Part shown: positions 1-9,037 of the stretch, piece by piece
Layout of the letters: every line of letters begins with the position of its first letter
Position numbering within the stretch: the stretch's first letter is position 1
DNA from: Ruania halotolerans
Lineage (GTDB): Bacteria; Actinomycetota; Actinomycetes; Actinomycetales; Beutenbergiaceae
Assembly (NCBI RefSeq): GCF_021049285.1
Contig: NZ_CP088017.1
Location: 2,739,380 to 2,803,379, forward strand
Reading direction: 5' to 3'
Length of the DNA: 64,000 nucleotides
The notes under the pieces: generated by a model
Seen by the model: only the letters and a program-made list of their open reading frames with translations
The model's database searches: none
What the model was told of the DNA's origin: nothing
Program-made: the position numbers and the translations under genes

Positions 1-201
1 GCTCTCGACGCTCGAACTGGCTGCTGTGACACGGCCCGCTCCAGAGTCACCGGCGCCGGCCTTGTCCTCTCGGGTGGTCGCGAAGGACTCCCGCAGCCAT
101 GACACCAGCCCCTCCTCGGGCATCCGGCGGCTCAGCAAGACGAGCAGCACGGCACCCGCGGCAGCAATGGCCGCGAAGAGGGCGATGAGAGGTCCGATCA
201 C
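1..201 (-). CDS. N-terminal fragment of membrane-anchored protein, possibly FtsY
   Basis: This is the 5' end of a minus-strand gene that leaves the window at base 1; 67 codons are visible from a GTG at 201-199. The first ~22 residues form one hydrophobic segment (IGPLIALFAAIAAAGAVLLV), followed by an RR pair and then a polar, Ala/Ser-rich stretch. Actinobacterial FtsY, the SRP receptor, often starts with such an N-terminal anchor and a low-complexity linker, and ftsY commonly lies just downstream of smc on the same strand. That is the arrangement here, apart from the MFS/HxlR pair in between. The GTPase domain is off the window, so FtsY is a positional inference. Any single-pass membrane protein would fit equally well. 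Confidence 0.45.
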   Translation of the reverse strand, partial: MIGPLIALFAAIAAAGAVLLVLLSRRMPEEGLVSWLRESFATTREDKAGAGDSGAGRVTAASSSVES

Positions 202-297
202 TCTCTGAGTATGCGCACGCCGGGCCGCTGCCGGAGGCGACTCGCCGCAACTGGTATCCGATCGTGATAGTGATGTCAACCACAGTCGTTGCTCAGG

Positions 298-1509
298 TCA
301 TCTTCGTGCCATGGGACGGCCACTGCGGGCCCAAGAATCGACGTCGCCGCCCCGTGCGACCCCACGGTGGCCGGCTGCCCAGACCAGGAGGGCACAGAGA
401 GCGAAAGTTGCGCCGAGGATGGCGCACCCAGCCCACCCGGCGGTGGCGTATACCGCCGTGGTGGCGGTGGCGCCGAGGGCCGACCCAAGCGAGTAGAAGA
501 GCGTGTATCCGCCGATCGCGCTGCTCTTCTGGTGCCGATACGCGGCCGTAAGCAGGTGCTGATTGCTGACGTGCACTGCCTGGACGGCGAAGTCGAGGAT
601 GATCACGCCGGCGATACACAGCCAGAGGGACCAGGTCGCCTGCCCGGACGCCGACCACGACACGATCAGCAGGACGAGCGCGATACCGGTGACGCCCCGG
701 GCCCGGCCAGCATCGGCCCAGCGACCCGCTCGCGCCGCACCGAGGGCACCGGCCAGGCCTGCGATGCCGAACAGGCCGATCTGAGCCGTGCTCAGATGCC
801 ATGGTTGCGCGGCGAGCGGCAGCGACAGGCCACTCCAGAGCGTGCCGAACGAGGCAAACAGGAAGAATGCGATCAATCCGCGCGAGACGAAGATGCGCTC
901 ACGAAACAGACGACCGAAAGAGCCCAGTGCGTCGCGATAACTGGCACTCGGTGAACGGCGATCGGCCGGCAGCACCTTGAGCACGAGAGCGCTCAGTGCC
1001 AGGAGGACCACGCCGATGGCCACATAGACACTCCGCCAGCCCCAGATGGCAGCGAGACCTCCTGCCAGTACACGAGAACCGAGGATTCCGATGATGACGC
1101 CGGAGGTGACGATCCCCAGCGTCCGCCCCCGATCAGCATGTGTCGAGAGGTCGGCCGCGAAGGCGACAGTCGTCTGCACAACGACAGCGAACAGACCCGC
1201 GACAGCCAGCCCAGCGAGCAGCATCCAGAACCGAGGCGCGACCGCTGCCACCGCCATGCCGATCGCAGTGAGGACCAGATGACCGACGATCAGCGTGCGC
1301 CGGTCGACAAGGTCTCCCAGCGGCACCAGGAGCGTGAGCCCAAGCAGGTAGCCGACATGCCCGGCTGTCACGATCCACCCCAGATCGGCTTCCGGCACGC
1401 CCATGTCTCGACCGATCTGGGCGAGGACGGGTTGCGCGAGGTAAATCGTGGCCACGGCAACCGCACAGATCGTTGCGAGCAGCATTCTCCGGCTCCACGT
1501 GAGACTCAC
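298..1509 (-). CDS. MFS transporter (drug/metabolite efflux type)
   Basis: Predicted inner-membrane major facilitator of about 403 residues with roughly 12 hydrophobic segments. The loop after TM2 reads PLGDLVDRRTL, the conserved MFS motif-A region (G-D-x-x-D-R-R), and the sequence resembles the arabinose-efflux-permease-like group of proton antiporters. I chose the GTG at 1509 because GGAG sits about 5 nt upstream; an in-frame GTG at 1530 would add seven residues. The gene diverges from the HxlR regulator at 1592 across a short gap, the usual layout for a regulator controlling its own exporter. The substrate cannot be told from sequence. The pair lies between smc and the possible ftsY fragment, so it may be an insertion into that pairing. 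Confidence 0.88.
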   Translation of the reverse strand: MSLTWSRRMLLATICAVAVATIYLAQPVLAQIGRDMGVPEADLGWIVTAGHVGYLLGLTLLVPLGDLVDRRTLIVGHLVLTAIGMAVAAVAPRFWMLLAGLAVAGLFAVVVQTTVAFAADLSTHADRGRTLGIVTSGVIIGILGSRVLAGGLAAIWGWRSVYVAIGVVLLALSALVLKVLPADRRSPSASYRDALGSFGRLFRERIFVSRGLIAFFLFASFGTLWSGLSLPLAAQPWHLSTAQIGLFGIAGLAGALGAARAGRWADAGRARGVTGIALVLLIVSWSASGQATWSLWLCIAGVIILDFAVQAVHVSNQHLLTAAYRHQKSSAIGGYTLFYSLGSALGATATTAVYATAGWAGCAILGATFALCALLVWAAGHRGVARGGDVDSWARSGRPMARR

Positions 1510-1533
1510 CCTCGCTCCAGTCAGTAGCACATT

Positions 1534-1577
1534 GCAACTTTTCGGATCCTACGAGAGACTGGTCTTGATTCGCAACT
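1534..1577. promoter_or_regulatory. Divergent promoter/operator region with GCAACT direct repeats
   Basis: The gap between the divergent MFS and HxlR genes carries two direct copies of GCAACT, at 1534-1539 and 1572-1577, 38 bp apart. HxlR-type regulators usually bind paired short repeats near their own start, so these are candidate half-sites. No clear -35/-10 pair was resolved. This is inference from position and repetition only. Confidence 0.25.
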
Positions 1578-1591
1578 GATCAGGAGAACGT

Positions 1592-2056
1592 ATGGGATCG
1601 CTGACGCACCGCGCCGATCTAGGGTCCTGGACGGATCCCACCTGTCCCGTCGCGCGCGCGCTCGACCTGGTCGGAGACCGCTGGAGTCTGCTGATCATCC
1701 GCGATGCGATGGACGACGCTCGCTCGTTCACCGACTTCCAGCGCCGCACCGGGATCGCGCGCAACATCCTCACCGACCGGCTCCGGCGACTGATCGAACG
1801 CGGCATCCTGGAGCGGCAGACCGCATCGTCCGGGCGCCGTCAGCTCTACGTACTTACGGACGCAGGGCGTGACCTCTTCACTGTCATGGTGGCGCTGCGC
1901 CAGTGGGGTGAGCGGTACGCGTATGACTCCGATGAGGAGCACTCCGTTCTCCTCGACGCCGCAGGACTCCCACTCGCCGACCTACGCCCGGCCAGCTCCC
2001 ACGGCGTCACAGCGACCGTCGAGACGACGACCGTCGTGCGGGCAACATCGCCGTAG
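1592..2056 (+). CDS. HxlR-family winged-helix transcriptional regulator
   Basis: A 154-residue protein with the HxlR signature: a PTCPVARAL start to the domain with a single conserved cysteine (Cys18), then GDRWSLLIIRD, a helix-turn-helix around FTDFQRRTGIARNILTDRL, and a wing ending RRQLYVLTDAG. HxlR proteins are dimeric DNA-binding regulators, often sensing electrophiles or redox state through the N-terminal Cys. The ATG at 1592 has AGGAG 5-6 nt upstream. It is divergently paired with the MFS exporter, so repression of that exporter is the simplest role. The C-terminal ~40 residues are not conserved in the family. Confidence 0.93.
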   Translation: MGSLTHRADLGSWTDPTCPVARALDLVGDRWSLLIIRDAMDDARSFTDFQRRTGIARNILTDRLRRLIERGILERQTASSGRRQLYVLTDAGRDLFTVMVALRQWGERYAYDSDEEHSVLLDAAGLPLADLRPASSHGVTATVETTTVVRATSP

Positions 2057-2061
2057 CGTGA

Positions 2062-5000
2062 TCAGGCGGTCTCCTCCGCGCGATCGTGAATGCGCTGGCT
2101 GATGAGCGTGGTGACCCCATCCCCTCGCATCGTGACGCCGTAGAGGGCATCGGCAATCTCCATCGTGCGCTTCTGATGGGTGACCACGATCAGCTGAGAA
2201 TCACTGCGCAACTCGGTGAATATCTCCAGCAGCCGCCCGAGATTGACATCGTCGAGTGCGGCCTCCACCTCGTCCATCACGTAGAACGGACTCGGACGCG
2301 CCTTGAAGATCGCCACGAGCAGCGCGACCGCGGTCAGCGAGCGTTCTCCGCCGGAAAGGAGGGAGAGTCGTTTGACCTTCTTGCCCGGGGGGCGGGCTTC
2401 CACGTCGATGCCGGTGGTGAGCATATCGCCGGGGTCGGTGAGCACCAGGCGCCCCTCGCCACCGGGAAACAGGCGAGAGAACACCTCCTTGAACTGGATG
2501 GCCGTCTCCTCATACGCCGAGGTGAACACATGCTCGACCCGTTCATCGATCTGGGCGATGATATCGAGCAGATCAGCCCGGGACTTCTTCAGATCAGCCA
2601 GTTGCTCGGTGAGGAAGCGATGGCGTTCCTCCAGTGCGGCGTGCTCCTCGAGTGCCAACGGGTTGACCCTGCCCAGGAGCTTCAGTGCTCGTTCGGCGGC
2701 GCGTAACCGCTTCTCTTGCTCGGCTCGCACATACGGGCGAGCCTGCGGTGGCCGATCCTGCCCGTCGGCGTCGTGCTCCTCGGAACCCGGAGCGTGGACT
2801 GGCGGCACCAGCTGGTCCGGGCCGTATTCGGTGACGAGCACCTCCGGATCGATGCCGAGCTCCTCCACCGCCCGTTGCTCAAGCTGTTCGATGCGCAGCT
2901 TCTGCTGCGCCCGCGCCACCTCATCGCGATGGACCACGTCGGTCAGTTCAGAGTGCCGGGTCGCTAACGTGTCCAACTCCCCGCGTACCCGGGTGAGTGC
3001 CTCGTCGCGGTTCGCGCGCTCGTCCTCGGCGGCCTCGCGGCGCGTGGCGGCGAGGGCGAGGGAACTCTCGATCGCCGTCAGCGCCTGCTCCGCACCGGCT
3101 CGCACAGCCGCCGCCACCTCAGCCTGCTCGGCTCGGCGGCGAGCACGGCGTGCGGCCGCCTCACGGGCCTCGCGTTCAGCCCTGGCAGCACGCTCGAGAG
3201 ACTCCGCACGCCCTGCGATGGCTCGCACGCGTTCTTCGACGGTACGTAGCACCAGGCGCGCGTCGGTCTCGCGGGCCCGGGCACTTGTGGCGGCCTCAGT
3301 GGCACGGTCGCGTTCTGTGGTGGCACCGGTGAGGTCAGTGGCCGCCTCATCCGGTTCCCGCTGCGCGAACTCCAGGCGCTCGGCGATCTCAGCGAGATCT
3401 GCGGCGTGCTCTCGGCGGGCCTGATCCGCTCGTTCGATCGCCGGTTTGATCCGCTCGATTTCCGCGGCGGCTGCCCGCATGGCTGCACCGTGTTGCCCGA
3501 GCTTTTCTGCCACGGCGGCGAGTTGCGCATCTGAATCGTGCAGCGCGTCCAGAGTGCGATCCACCTGCGTCTGCGCGCTCTGCAGCGCCTCCCGGGCCGG
3601 CCCCAGGGCGAACCGGGTCTGTTCTGCCCGCTGGACCGCCGCCGTCAGCTCACTCTGCGCCTCATCCCTGGCGGCATGCAGCTCCAGTACGCTCGGTCCG
3701 CCCGTACTCCCGCCCCGGGCGTGCGCCGGGCCGATCACATCGCCGTCCCTGGTGACGGTCACCAACCGGTCCGCCACTGGACCGCCCAGCACCTGGCCGC
3801 GGACCTTCCGGGCCGCGCTGAGGTCGTCCACCACGAGGACGCCGTCGAGGAGTAACTCGATGGCACCGCGCACAGATTCTGCCGGATGCACCAGCTCCAC
3901 GGCCCATCGAGCGCCATCCGGGGCCGGTGGAGGATCCTGGCGTGGCGGCCCGTCGTGGGCAAGTAGCAGTCGGGCCTGCCCGGCGTCCTCGGTGCGCACG
4001 TGCCGCAGCGCGTCCACGGCCACGTCCACCGATTCCACGGCGGCAGCGTCCGCGAGTGGCCCCAGCGCGGCAGCGAGAGCGGTCTCATACCCCGGTTCCA
4101 CGGTCAGCAGATCGGCGACCGGTCCAAGCACGCCGACGAGACCGGCCTCCAGGACAGTTCCCGTTCCGTCCTTGCGGGCGAGGGAGAGCTCGAGCGCATC
4201 GCGCCGCGCTGCGTGCGTGGCCTTGGCACCGTCGGCCTCGCGTTCGGCCTCGATGAGTTCGCTCACCCGGGCCTTCGCCGTGTCGAGTGCGGCCAGCGCC
4301 TTCTCGTGCGCCGCATCGAGGTCTTCCTCACCCTCGGTGGCACCGACGGCCTGCTGCTCCAGTGCAGCGAACTCCCGGCCCGCGGCTTCACTGCGCTCCT
4401 GCGCGGAGGCCAGATCGCGCCGCAGCCGCTCCAGTTCCTCCTCGGCGGCCTCCACCTTCCCGCGAGTGGCGGCCACCTGCCCGGTCAGTCGTGCCAGTCC
4501 TTCCCGGCGATCGGCCACCCCGCGGTGCACGGCAGCCAACGCCTTCTCTGCCTCGGCCGACTTCTGCTCGGCGTCCGTACGTTCGGCGACGGCGGCCTCG
4601 AGATCGTCCCTGGCCTTGCCTGCCTCGGTACCCAGCTCGGCCTCAGCTTCTCGAGCACGCGCAGCCTGGGCGTCTAGGTCGGCGGGATCGCGGTCGGTTC
4701 GCTGCTCGTCAGCAGCTGCCGGTGAGCCGAGCAGTCGGCAGCGTTCGGCAGCCAGCGTGTGCGTCCCCCGCAGCCGCTCACGCAGGGACGAGAGCCGGTA
4801 CCACATCTCCGTGGCTTCAGACAGGGCTGGAGCGGCTGCAGCAGCGTCGGCCTCCAACCGGGTGAGCCGGGCGCGAGCCTCCTGCTGCGCGGCCTCCACC
4901 TGGTCCCGCTCCTGGCGCAGCGCCGTCTCGTCTGCGACCTCCTGCGCGAGCGTGGACGTGAGCTGGACCAGGTCGTCGGCGAGCAACCGAGCCTTGGCAT

Positions 5001-5670
5001 CGCGCAGATCCACCTGAACGACATGGGCCCGGCGAGCCACATCGGCCTGTTTGGCGAGGGGCCCCAATTGACGGCGGATCTCGGAGGTCAGATCGCTCAC
5101 CCGGGCGAGGTTGCCGGCCATCGCCTCCAGTTTGCGGAGGGACTTCTCTTTGCGCTTACGGTGCTTGAGGACCCCGGCGGCCTCCTCGATGAAGCCGCGG
5201 CGCTCTTCGGGAGTTGCCTGCAGGACGGCGTCGAGCCGGCCCTGGCCCACAATGACGTGCATCTCGCGGCCGAGCCCGGAATCGGAGAGCAGGTCCTGAA
5301 TGTCGAGCAGCCGGCAGGAGGCGCCATTGATGGCGTACTCCGAGCCTCCATTGCGAAAGAGCGTGCGCGAAATGGTGACTTCGCTGTACTCGATCGGCAG
5401 GGCACCATCGGCGTTGTCGATGGTCAGCGACACCTCGGCTCGGCCGAGCGGCGGTCGTGACGAGGTGCCTGCAAAGATGACATCGGCCATCGCACCGCCG
5501 CGCAGCGACTTGACCCCCTGCTCGCCCATCACCCACGAGAGTGCGTCTACCACATTGGACTTCCCGGACCCGTTCGGGCCCACCACGCAGGTGATTCCTG
5601 GCTCGAGCCGGAGCGTGGTCGCCGACGCGAAGGACTTGAATCCTCGCAGCGTCAGCGTCTTGAGATGCAC
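2062..5670 (-). CDS. smc: Chromosome segregation protein SMC
   Basis: Full-length SMC ATPase of 1202 residues, the size expected for the bacterial condensin core that acts with ScpA/ScpB to organise and segregate the chromosome. Visible parts in order: the N-terminal head with Walker A GPNGSGKS at residues 31-38; a long heptad coiled coil rich in Glu/Arg/Ala; a globular hinge at about 510-655, ending in a Gly-rich segment near ARGGSTGG; the returning coiled coil; and the C-terminal head with ABC signature LSGGE at 1105-1109 and Walker B FYVMDE around 1129-1134. The start is GTG at 5670. A TAGGCT hexamer lies 6 nt upstream and there is no Shine-Dalgarno, which points to a leaderless message. 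Long open frames opposite this gene are composition shadows. Confidence 0.97.
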   Translation of the reverse strand: MHLKTLTLRGFKSFASATTLRLEPGITCVVGPNGSGKSNVVDALSWVMGEQGVKSLRGGAMADVIFAGTSSRPPLGRAEVSLTIDNADGALPIEYSEVTISRTLFRNGGSEYAINGASCRLLDIQDLLSDSGLGREMHVIVGQGRLDAVLQATPEERRGFIEEAAGVLKHRKRKEKSLRKLEAMAGNLARVSDLTSEIRRQLGPLAKQADVARRAHVVQVDLRDAKARLLADDLVQLTSTLAQEVADETALRQERDQVEAAQQEARARLTRLEADAAAAAPALSEATEMWYRLSSLRERLRGTHTLAAERCRLLGSPAAADEQRTDRDPADLDAQAARAREAEAELGTEAGKARDDLEAAVAERTDAEQKSAEAEKALAAVHRGVADRREGLARLTGQVAATRGKVEAAEEELERLRRDLASAQERSEAAGREFAALEQQAVGATEGEEDLDAAHEKALAALDTAKARVSELIEAEREADGAKATHAARRDALELSLARKDGTGTVLEAGLVGVLGPVADLLTVEPGYETALAAALGPLADAAAVESVDVAVDALRHVRTEDAGQARLLLAHDGPPRQDPPPAPDGARWAVELVHPAESVRGAIELLLDGVLVVDDLSAARKVRGQVLGGPVADRLVTVTRDGDVIGPAHARGGSTGGPSVLELHAARDEAQSELTAAVQRAEQTRFALGPAREALQSAQTQVDRTLDALHDSDAQLAAVAEKLGQHGAAMRAAAAEIERIKPAIERADQARREHAADLAEIAERLEFAQREPDEAATDLTGATTERDRATEAATSARARETDARLVLRTVEERVRAIAGRAESLERAARAEREAREAAARRARRRAEQAEVAAAVRAGAEQALTAIESSLALAATRREAAEDERANRDEALTRVRGELDTLATRHSELTDVVHRDEVARAQQKLRIEQLEQRAVEELGIDPEVLVTEYGPDQLVPPVHAPGSEEHDADGQDRPPQARPYVRAEQEKRLRAAERALKLLGRVNPLALEEHAALEERHRFLTEQLADLKKSRADLLDIIAQIDERVEHVFTSAYEETAIQFKEVFSRLFPGGEGRLVLTDPGDMLTTGIDVEARPPGKKVKRLSLLSGGERSLTAVALLVAIFKARPSPFYVMDEVEAALDDVNLGRLLEIFTELRSDSQLIVVTHQKRTMEIADALYGVTMRGDGVTTLISQRIHDRAEETA

Positions 5671-5676
5671 GCCGAC

Positions 5677-5682
5677 AGCCTA
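5677..5682 (-). promoter_or_regulatory. Possible -10 element for smc (leaderless start)
   Basis: On the minus strand TAGGCT lies exactly 6 nt before the GTG start of smc, so transcription would begin at or next to the start codon. No Shine-Dalgarno is present. TANNNT-type -10 boxes at this spacing are typical of actinobacterial leaderless genes. No convincing -35 was seen. Confidence 0.35.
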
Positions 5683-5826
5683 GAGGGTGCAGGCGGTGTT
5701 CGTGGCTGACCCGCGCCACAACAGGCAAACCCCTGGTGCCCCGAGCATCGGCGCGGCTAGCATCGATTGCGGGGGAACGCCGCACGAGGAAGGAATTCCT
5801 CCGACCAGAGACGAGTCGTGGTCACG

Positions 5827-5838
5827 ATCATCGATGAT
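5827..5838. promoter_or_regulatory. 12-bp perfect palindrome before sugar ABC operon
   Basis: ATCATCGATGAT is a perfect 12-bp palindrome ending 13 nt before the ATG of the solute-binding protein gene. LacI-family operators of sugar ABC operons often centre on a CG step in such palindromes, so this may be an operator. No regulator gene is adjacent. A second, shorter palindrome, AGGAATTCCT, lies at 5791-5800. Confidence 0.25.
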
Positions 5839-5851
5839 TCGAGGGACAGTC

Positions 5852-7270
5852 ATGAGGAAGCGGCAGGCGGCAGCGATCACATCGGCGGTGGCGGCCTCGG
5901 CCCTGCTGCTCGGTGCGTGCAACGGCAACGGGGGCAATGGCTCCGACGGCACCGGTGACGGTGGCTCCGATGGGGCCCTCACCCTGACCATCACCACGAA
6001 CGCGATCGCCGGTGGCAAGAATGCCGCCGAAGCGGAGTGGATCGAGTCCTGGGTGATCCCCGAGTTCGAAGCGATGATGGCCGAGCGGGATCAGGATGTC
6101 ACCGTCGTCTTCGACCCCCAGGGCGTGGACGATGAGGATTACAAGACGAAAATCTCCCTGGATCTGCAGTCCGGCGGTGGTGCCGACATCATCGGCATGG
6201 ACGGCATCTGGGTAGGTGAGTTTGCCGAGGCGGGCTACATCCAGCCGCTGGGCGCAGTTGGCGGCACCGCCGTGGACGAGTGGGACGGGTGGGAGCAGAT
6301 CCCTGAGGCTGTGCAGGGTGCGCTGGCGTTCAACGGCGAGCGATACGGAGTCCCCCAGGGTGCCGATGGGCGGGTGCTCTACTACAACCGGGATCTGTTC
6401 GCCGAGGCAGGTTTGCCGCAGGACTGGCAGCCCACCAGTTGGGCGGAGCTACTCGATGCGGCCCGCGCTCTCGACGAACTGGACGGTGTTATCCCCCTCC
6501 AGCTCAACGCTGGGGTGGCCATGGGTGAGGCCACCACGATGCAGGGTGTCCTCCCGATGCTGGTGGGCACCGGCGCCCAGGTGCACGAGAACGACCAGTG
6601 GATCGGCGCCACGGAGGAGTTGCGTCAGGTGCTGGACCTGTACCGCACCATCTATGTCGACTCAGACCTTGGCGACCCGGTGCTCCAGGTGGAGGCGGCC
6701 GGCCGGGACTCCTCCTTCGCCGCGTTCGCGGCCGGTGAGATCGGCATCCTGCTCGAAGGTGACTACTTCTGGCGTTCGGTGATCAATCCCGCCGAAGGGG
6801 TGGGCACGGCACCGATGGAGAACCGGGACGAGGTGGTCGGATACGCGCTGATCCCGGCGATGACACCCGGGTCCGGTGTGAACGGTCAGGACTTCGTTTC
6901 CATGTCCGGCGGCACCGGCCGCGTGCTGAACCCGAACAGTGAGAACCCCGAGCTCGCCTGGGAGCTGCTCGCGTTCATGAACTCGGCACAGGCCTACCAG
7001 ACGGCCAACGAGGGCAGCGTGCGGATCTCGCCCCGGGAGGACGTCAACGCCGAGGCACTCGCCGACGATCCGATGTTGACCTTCGTCTCGGAACAGGTGC
7101 TGCCGATCACGGCCTACCGGCCGGGCCTGTCGGCCTATCCGCAGGTGTCGGTGGCACTCCAGGAAGCCACGGACGCAGTGGTGGCTGGAGAACCCGTGGA
7201 CGAGGCGCTGAGCACCTATGCGGACAACGTTGCCGACATCGTGGGTTCCGAGGCCGTACGGAATGACTGA
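5852..7270 (+). CDS. Sugar-type ABC transporter solute-binding lipoprotein
   Basis: About 472 residues. The start was set at ATG 5852 because GAGGGA lies 6 nt upstream and a clean lipoprotein signal follows: a basic start (MRKRQ), a hydrophobic core and the lipobox LLGAC, so it should be lipid-anchored outside the membrane. An upstream in-frame start at 5687 would bury the signal peptide. The mature part begins with a Gly/Asn/Ser linker and has the family-1 extracellular binding-protein fold (DGRVLYYNRDLFAEAGL, FMNSAQAYQTANEG), as in MalE/UgpB-like proteins. It heads a four-gene importer operon and overlaps the first permease by 8 bp. The ligand, presumably an oligosaccharide or glycoside, cannot be assigned. 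Confidence 0.93.
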   Translation: MRKRQAAAITSAVAASALLLGACNGNGGNGSDGTGDGGSDGALTLTITTNAIAGGKNAAEAEWIESWVIPEFEAMMAERDQDVTVVFDPQGVDDEDYKTKISLDLQSGGGADIIGMDGIWVGEFAEAGYIQPLGAVGGTAVDEWDGWEQIPEAVQGALAFNGERYGVPQGADGRVLYYNRDLFAEAGLPQDWQPTSWAELLDAARALDELDGVIPLQLNAGVAMGEATTMQGVLPMLVGTGAQVHENDQWIGATEELRQVLDLYRTIYVDSDLGDPVLQVEAAGRDSSFAAFAAGEIGILLEGDYFWRSVINPAEGVGTAPMENRDEVVGYALIPAMTPGSGVNGQDFVSMSGGTGRVLNPNSENPELAWELLAFMNSAQAYQTANEGSVRISPREDVNAEALADDPMLTFVSEQVLPITAYRPGLSAYPQVSVALQEATDAVVAGEPVDEALSTYADNVADIVGSEAVRND

Positions 7271-8168
7271 CCTGCGCACCCGGCGCGCCGACGATGTGGC
7301 CGGGTTGGGTCGCTGGCGCGCTGGTGCGTTCGTCGCGCCCGCCCTGGCCGTGATCGGCTTGTTCCTCGTGTTCCCGGCGGTGTGGACGCTCTACCTGGGG
7401 CTGACGAACTACCGGCTCACCGGGCTGGCGGCCGCAGAACCGGAGTTCGTGGGCCTGGACAACTACGCCTCTGCACTGGGCGATCCGGATTTCTGGCGCT
7501 CGCTGTGGCTCACCCTGATTTTCGTCCTGCTCAGCGGCGTGCTCGGGCAGACGATGCTCGGTTTCTCGATCGCATGGGCGTTGCGGCGCGCCCCGCGGTC
7601 GGTGCGCACCGTGGTGGAGACTCTCGTGCTCGCCGCCTGGGTGGTTCCGGCGTCGGTGGCGTCCTTCCTCTGGTTGGCGCTGCTGGACCGGCGCGGCGGG
7701 AGCTTGAACGCGATGCTCGGTACCGAGGGGGCTGCGTGGTTGATCGATCACCCGATGGCGAGCATCATCGTGTTCAACGTGTGGGTGGGGACGGCGTTCT
7801 CGATGCTGCTGTTCTCCTCGGCACTGGCGGCCGTACCGCCCTCGCAACTGGAGAGCGCCCGGATGGTGGGGGCTGGCGGCTGGGCGCAGTTGCGGGACGT
7901 GGTGCTGCCCAACATCCGCGGCCATCTGCTCACGAACACGCTGCTGATCACCCTGTGGACGTTCAACACCTTCACCCCGTACCTGCTCACGGCGGGAGGC
8001 CCACGCGGGGAGTCGGAGATCCTCGCCGTCTACATCTACACCACGGCAATCCCGGGCGGTCAGCTCGGGATGGGTGCCGCGATCTCGCTGATCATGCTGG
8101 CCATCAACCTGGTGATCGCGCTCGGCTACCTGCGGGTGGCCCGCGCGGCCGCCGGAGGCCAACGATGA
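7263..8168 (+). CDS. Sugar ABC transporter permease (MalF/UgpA-like)
   Basis: Predicted inner-membrane permease of 301 residues with six hydrophobic segments. The cytoplasmic EAA loop, which docks the ATPase, reads ESARMVGAGGWAQLRDVVLP. The ATG at 7263 overlaps the stop of the binding-protein gene by 8 bp, with GAGG about 9 nt upstream, indicating translational coupling. It should pair with the next gene's product as the heterodimeric channel of a carbohydrate uptake type-1 ABC importer. Confidence 0.93.
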   Translation: MTDLRTRRADDVAGLGRWRAGAFVAPALAVIGLFLVFPAVWTLYLGLTNYRLTGLAAAEPEFVGLDNYASALGDPDFWRSLWLTLIFVLLSGVLGQTMLGFSIAWALRRAPRSVRTVVETLVLAAWVVPASVASFLWLALLDRRGGSLNAMLGTEGAAWLIDHPMASIIVFNVWVGTAFSMLLFSSALAAVPPSQLESARMVGAGGWAQLRDVVLPNIRGHLLTNTLLITLWTFNTFTPYLLTAGGPRGESEILAVYIYTTAIPGGQLGMGAAISLIMLAINLVIALGYLRVARAAAGGQR

Positions 8169-9037
8169 GCCCCCGCGACGTCGACCCGAGGACGCTTCGC
8201 GTGCATCGGGTGCCGGCACCGGTGCGGCACTTCCTTTCCCGCGTACTGCTCGTGGTGGGTCTGGGGCTGGTGGTGGTCTTCTTCGCCGTGCCGATGCTCT
8301 GGTTGGTGACCGCCCCGTTCGATGCCGACCCGAGCCTGCGGGTGTCCTGGCCCGATTGGACGCTGGCGAACTTCGCCACCATCGCCGAGAACCGGTATGC
8401 GCTCGGTGCACTCGGCAACTCCATCCTGCTCGGAGCGGGCACGATGGCCCTGGTCCTCACCCTCGGCTCGTTGGCGGCGTACGCCCTCTCCCGGGTACGG
8501 ATTCCGGGGCGCGACGGGTTGCTCTACGCCTTGTTGCTGCTGAGTTCGATCGTCACCGGAACCGCCGCCATGGTGCCGACCTTCCAGCTGATCACCCAGA
8601 TCGGCCTGATCGATACCCATGTCGGAGTGATCCTGGTGATAGCCGGCGGGGTGCTGCCCACCGTGATCTTCATCCTCAAGGACTTCATGGACTCGATCCC
8701 GAAGTCCTATGAGGAGTCAGCTCGCCTGTACGGGGCGAGTCCGCTGCAGATCCTCTGGCACGTCGTGGTGCCGACAGCGCGCCCCGGACTGGCGTTCGTG
8801 GCCGTCTGGGCCGTGGTGCAGGTGTGGGGCAACTTCCTGGTGCCGTTCCTGTTGCTGCGCAGCCCGGACCTGCAACCAGCCGCGGTGTTGATGTACACCT
8901 TCTACACCGAGGGCGGGCAGCCGAACCTGCGGCTCCTCTCGGCCTTTGCGCTCGTGTTCTCCGTCCCGGTGATCGTCATGTATTTCCTCGTCAACCGCCG
9001 CTTCGGCTTCCGCTTCCACGGAGGGATCAAATCCTGA
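8165..9037 (+). CDS. Sugar ABC transporter permease (MalG/UgpE-like)
   Basis: Second permease of the same importer, 290 residues. It has an N-terminal membrane segment (LLVVGLGLVVVFFAVPML), five further segments and the EAA loop ESARLYGASPLQILWHVVVP. The C-terminal end RRFGFRFHGGIKS is typical of MalG-type subunits that contact the ATPase. Its ATG overlaps the previous stop as ATGA (8165-8168), and its own stop overlaps the ATPase start by one base. Subunit stoichiometry is inferred from the family. Confidence 0.93.
   Translation: MSPRDVDPRTLRVHRVPAPVRHFLSRVLLVVGLGLVVVFFAVPMLWLVTAPFDADPSLRVSWPDWTLANFATIAENRYALGALGNSILLGAGTMALVLTLGSLAAYALSRVRIPGRDGLLYALLLLSSIVTGTAAMVPTFQLITQIGLIDTHVGVILVIAGGVLPTVIFILKDFMDSIPKSYEESARLYGASPLQILWHVVVPTARPGLAFVAVWAVVQVWGNFLVPFLLLRSPDLQPAAVLMYTFYTEGGQPNLRLLSAFALVFSVPVIVMYFLVNRRFGFRFHGGIKS

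Noticed and set aside
2303-5017. Long open frames on the plus strand opposite smc (2303-3424 and 3446-5017)
   Set aside because: They are Ser/Ala/Arg-rich translations of the strand opposite a well-supported coiled-coil gene, with no domain or ribosome site; high GC leaves such frames open.
7382-8164. A long N-terminal extension of the second sugar permease (261 codons)
   Set aside because: It is the other-frame reading of the first permease; the ATG at 8165 overlaps the previous stop and yields the normal permease length.
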